Origin: Salaquimonas sp041736675
GTDB taxonomy: Bacteria; Pseudomonadota; Alphaproteobacteria; Rhizobiales; Rhizobiaceae
Reading direction: 5' to 3'
Length of the DNA stretch: 64,000 bases
Assembly (NCBI GenBank): GCA_041736675.1
Contig: JBGSTD010000013.1
Span: 6,447 to 70,446, forward strand
Shown: positions 62,438 to 64,000 of the stretch, one piece after another
Numbering within the stretch: the stretch's first letter is position 1
Layout of the letters: every line of letters begins with the position of its first letter
Translations under genes and position numbers: made by a program
Notes under the pieces: model-generated
What the model saw: the letters and a program-made list of their open reading frames with translations, nothing else
Told to the model about the DNA's origin: nothing
Database searches by the model: none

Positions 62438-63532
62438 TTAGAAAGAACGTGTCACGCGAACGATGAAGGCATCGGATTCGGAATCGATGACTGCGCCGAA
62501 GCCGCCGCCGGTGAAATCACCGCGAATGTCGGTGCTGGTGTATTCGAACTGTACATCAAGACCGGAAACCGGAGCCCAGACTGCACCCACTGACCACTGT
62601 GTTGCATCTGAATTTGCAAACACCGGACCAACTGTTGGAGAACTGCCACTTGCTTCAGAGTACAAACCATAGACGGAGAAATTGTCTGTCAAAGCGCCGT
62701 TAACCTGCACGCCCCATTCGTTGTCGAATGAGTTGTCGATATAGGCAGTCACATATTGTGTGTTGCCGCCATCTTTTGCGAACCAGCCGCCAATGGTCCA
62801 ACCAGATTCGCCAAGTGCCAAAATAGCTGAGCCTTTGTAAGCCCATTCATCAACGGAAGCATCACGAATTGCTGTACCAGCAACTGTCAAAGCACCGAAA
62901 GAAGCGTTGAAACCGGCATAAAAATCAGGTGATGCAGCATCTGTACCGTTTGAATCCTGAACACCGACTGTTACAGCCACGCCTTCTGCCAAGGTCGCTG
63001 TATAATCGAAGAAGATCGCCTGGTCATCATCATAGAAGCCATCAAAAATGGCTGGAGCGCCTGCGCCGTAGTCATGGTTGGTATCATAGTAGGTATCTGA
63101 GTAACCAAGACGGAAACCGGCAATGCTGATCAGGGCACGGTCGATTGCCACATTGGCATCACCGGCAGCGTTTGAATCGCCACCCTGGATACGCAACTGC
63201 GAGCGCAATGTGCCGTATTCTGTTTCATTGCGAACATCGAAGTCGAGACGACCGCGATAATCCCATGAAGAGGTGTTGTATTCGCCCGGGCCAACATCTG
63301 TATCAAGAGCGCCGCGGCTGTCTTTGGCGTGAGCATAGGTAGAGCGGACATAGCCGCTGATGCTCATGCATGTTTCTGTGCCAGGAATGTAGAAGAAGCC
63401 TGAACCATACATGTCGCAGACTTTTACATATTCCATTGGCTCTGCCTCAACGACGATTGCGTCAGCAGCTTTAGCAACTGACATGCTCATCATCACAGCA
63501 GCAGTGCTAAGGAGGATACCCCGTAGTTTCAT
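62438..63532 (-). CDS. Rhizobial-type outer-membrane porin
   Basis: 364 aa with signal peptide (KLRGILLSTAAVMMSMSVAKA, cut before ADAIVVE). Omp2/RopA-type porin of Rhizobiales: PMEYVKVCDMYGSGFFYIPG and TCMSISGYVRSTYAHAKD are diagnostic, with two cysteines probably joined. The C-terminus ends in VTRSF, the terminal Phe required for outer-membrane assembly. ATG 63532 preceded by GGAGATTGAA. General diffusion of small solutes; a second copy follows upstream, as is common. Confidence 0.94.
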   Translation of the reverse strand: MKLRGILLSTAAVMMSMSVAKAADAIVVEAEPMEYVKVCDMYGSGFFYIPGTETCMSISGYVRSTYAHAKDSRGALDTDVGPGEYNTSSWDYRGRLDFDVRNETEYGTLRSQLRIQGGDSNAAGDANVAIDRALISIAGFRLGYSDTYYDTNHDYGAGAPAIFDGFYDDDQAIFFDYTATLAEGVAVTVGVQDSNGTDAASPDFYAGFNASFGALTVAGTAIRDASVDEWAYKGSAILALGESGWTIGGWFAKDGGNTQYVTAYIDNSFDNEWGVQVNGALTDNFSVYGLYSEASGSSPTVGPVFANSDATQWSVGAVWAPVSGLDVQFEYTSTDIRGDFTGGGFGAVIDSESDAFIVRVTRSF

Positions 63533-63926
63533 TTCAATCTCCGATTTAATTGCGACCCCAACAGGTCTCACTTACGTTATTTGTTTCAACGTTTTGATCA
63601 CCACGAAAGGAATCAAAACTACACGGCCTCCCAAAGCAGATGGATGGAAGATACGTTAGAATTGACAATTTACAATTGCCAAGTGTTGTTGAAGGAAGCG
63701 CTGAAAATGCTATTCAAATTCTTGTTGCAAAAATGTAACAAAGCAGGTTTTCAGGAAAATTCAGGAAATCGAATGCCATTCAGGCAGAAACGCGGGTTGA
63801 CGAGCGGCTTTTCGCACACAATGCCTGCACTATGTGCCTATCCGTTACAGAAAAATGGCAAAACGGGTGAAAACGGCAAATACAGCAGTATCGCAACAAG
63901 GATCAGAAACCAAAACACCACAAAAG
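63533..63926. other. Promoter region between two porin genes
   Basis: About 390 bases with no convincing gene; an open frame at 63581-63982 on the plus strand is antisense to the next terminator and of random composition. The region should hold the porin promoter and 5' leader. Porin leaders in this group are often targets of small RNAs, which cannot be judged here. Confidence 0.5.
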
Positions 63927-63964
63927 AAAAGGCCCGATCCATTCCATTTCTGGGGGACCGGGCC
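63927..63964 (-). terminator. Rho-independent terminator of the second porin gene
   Basis: GGCCCGGTCC pairs with GGATCGGGCC around a 14-base loop on the minus strand, followed by TTTTCTTTTG. Nearly the same sequence as the terminator at 62372-62411. Confidence 0.75.
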
Positions 63965-63990
63965 CAACTTAATTCAAGCTAATCCAGAGA

Positions 63991-64000
63991 TTAGAAAGAA
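63991..64000 (-). CDS. Second porin gene, last codons only
   Basis: Only Ser-Phe-stop (TAA at 63991-63993) is inside the window. The identification rests on the match of 63991-64000 and the following 60 bases to the 3' end and terminator of the porin at 62438-63532 (ATTAGAAAGAA at both ends). A tandem porin paralogue is therefore very likely to start beyond base 64000. Confidence 0.55.

Noticed and set aside
1..64000. tRNA or rRNA genes
   Set aside because: I looked for the TTCGA-type T-loop patterns and conserved rRNA segments and saw none; a tRNAscan run would decide.

Overview
The window looks like a chromosomal segment of an alphaproteobacterium of the order Hyphomicrobiales (Rhizobiales). 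The reasons are the gene orders alr-radA-cvpA-purF and rpoZ-rsh-DUF2062-acpS-lepB-rnc-era-recO, a rhizobial-type porin at the right end, a short phosphatidylserine decarboxylase paired with pssA, and several short proteins I associate with this order. A marine lineage is possible but is only a guess. I found no rRNA, tRNA, CRISPR array, intact transposase or prophage.

Layout. 1-9.5 kb: alr (5' end cut by the window), then an accessory block (an amine oxidase whose parts are in permuted order, a membrane protein, a very AT-rich lipoprotein gene flanked by repeats, an ArsR/AHSA1 pair), then the conserved radA-cvpA-purF run. 9.5-18.5 kb: an SDR, an acyl-activating enzyme, pssA-psd, an ArsR/Atm1-type ABC exporter pair, a LysM protein and a LOG-family phosphoribohydrolase. 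18.5-25.6 kb: a minus-strand run of DUF559, GFA, a 45-aa membrane protein, cimA and rarD, with a 64-bp duplication at the start of cimA; then cysS with an AT-rich extra segment, and a frameshifted lysE/argO. 25.6-37.4 kb: SOS-associated peptidase, Nudix, unknown secreted proteins, ygfZ, an HD hydrolase coupled to a Nudix-HTH regulator of the NrtR/NadQ type, a SulP transporter, and nadA-nadB-nadC with a palindrome in front of nadA.

37.4-45 kb: a very large DUF2339 membrane protein, an MFS carrier, a sterol-desaturase-family protein bracketed by a 36-bp direct repeat, and the divergent mntR/mntH pair with two MntR-box-like palindromes. 45-53 kb: the conserved stringent-response, RNA-processing and secretion run (rpoZ, rsh, DUF2062, acpS, lepB, rnc, era, recO, thioesterase), all on the minus strand. 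53-59 kb: a NYN-domain protein, a family-5-like uracil-DNA glycosylase, a small membrane protein, a PaiB-like protein, smpB, dapA and an alpha/beta hydrolase. 59-64 kb: a three-gene unit (an OmpA-domain protein built of five 120-residue modules, a 32-aa membrane protein, a double helix-hairpin-helix protein), then a porin and the last codons of a second porin.

Themes: envelope biogenesis (phospholipids, OmpA, porins, LysM, lepB), metal handling (two ArsR systems whose operators share a core, an Atm1-type exporter, mntR/mntH) and NAD synthesis with its probable regulator. The least ordinary items are the permuted amine oxidase, the repeat-flanked AT-rich lipoprotein gene, the 120-residue-module OmpA operon, the cysS insertion and the duplicated cimA start.
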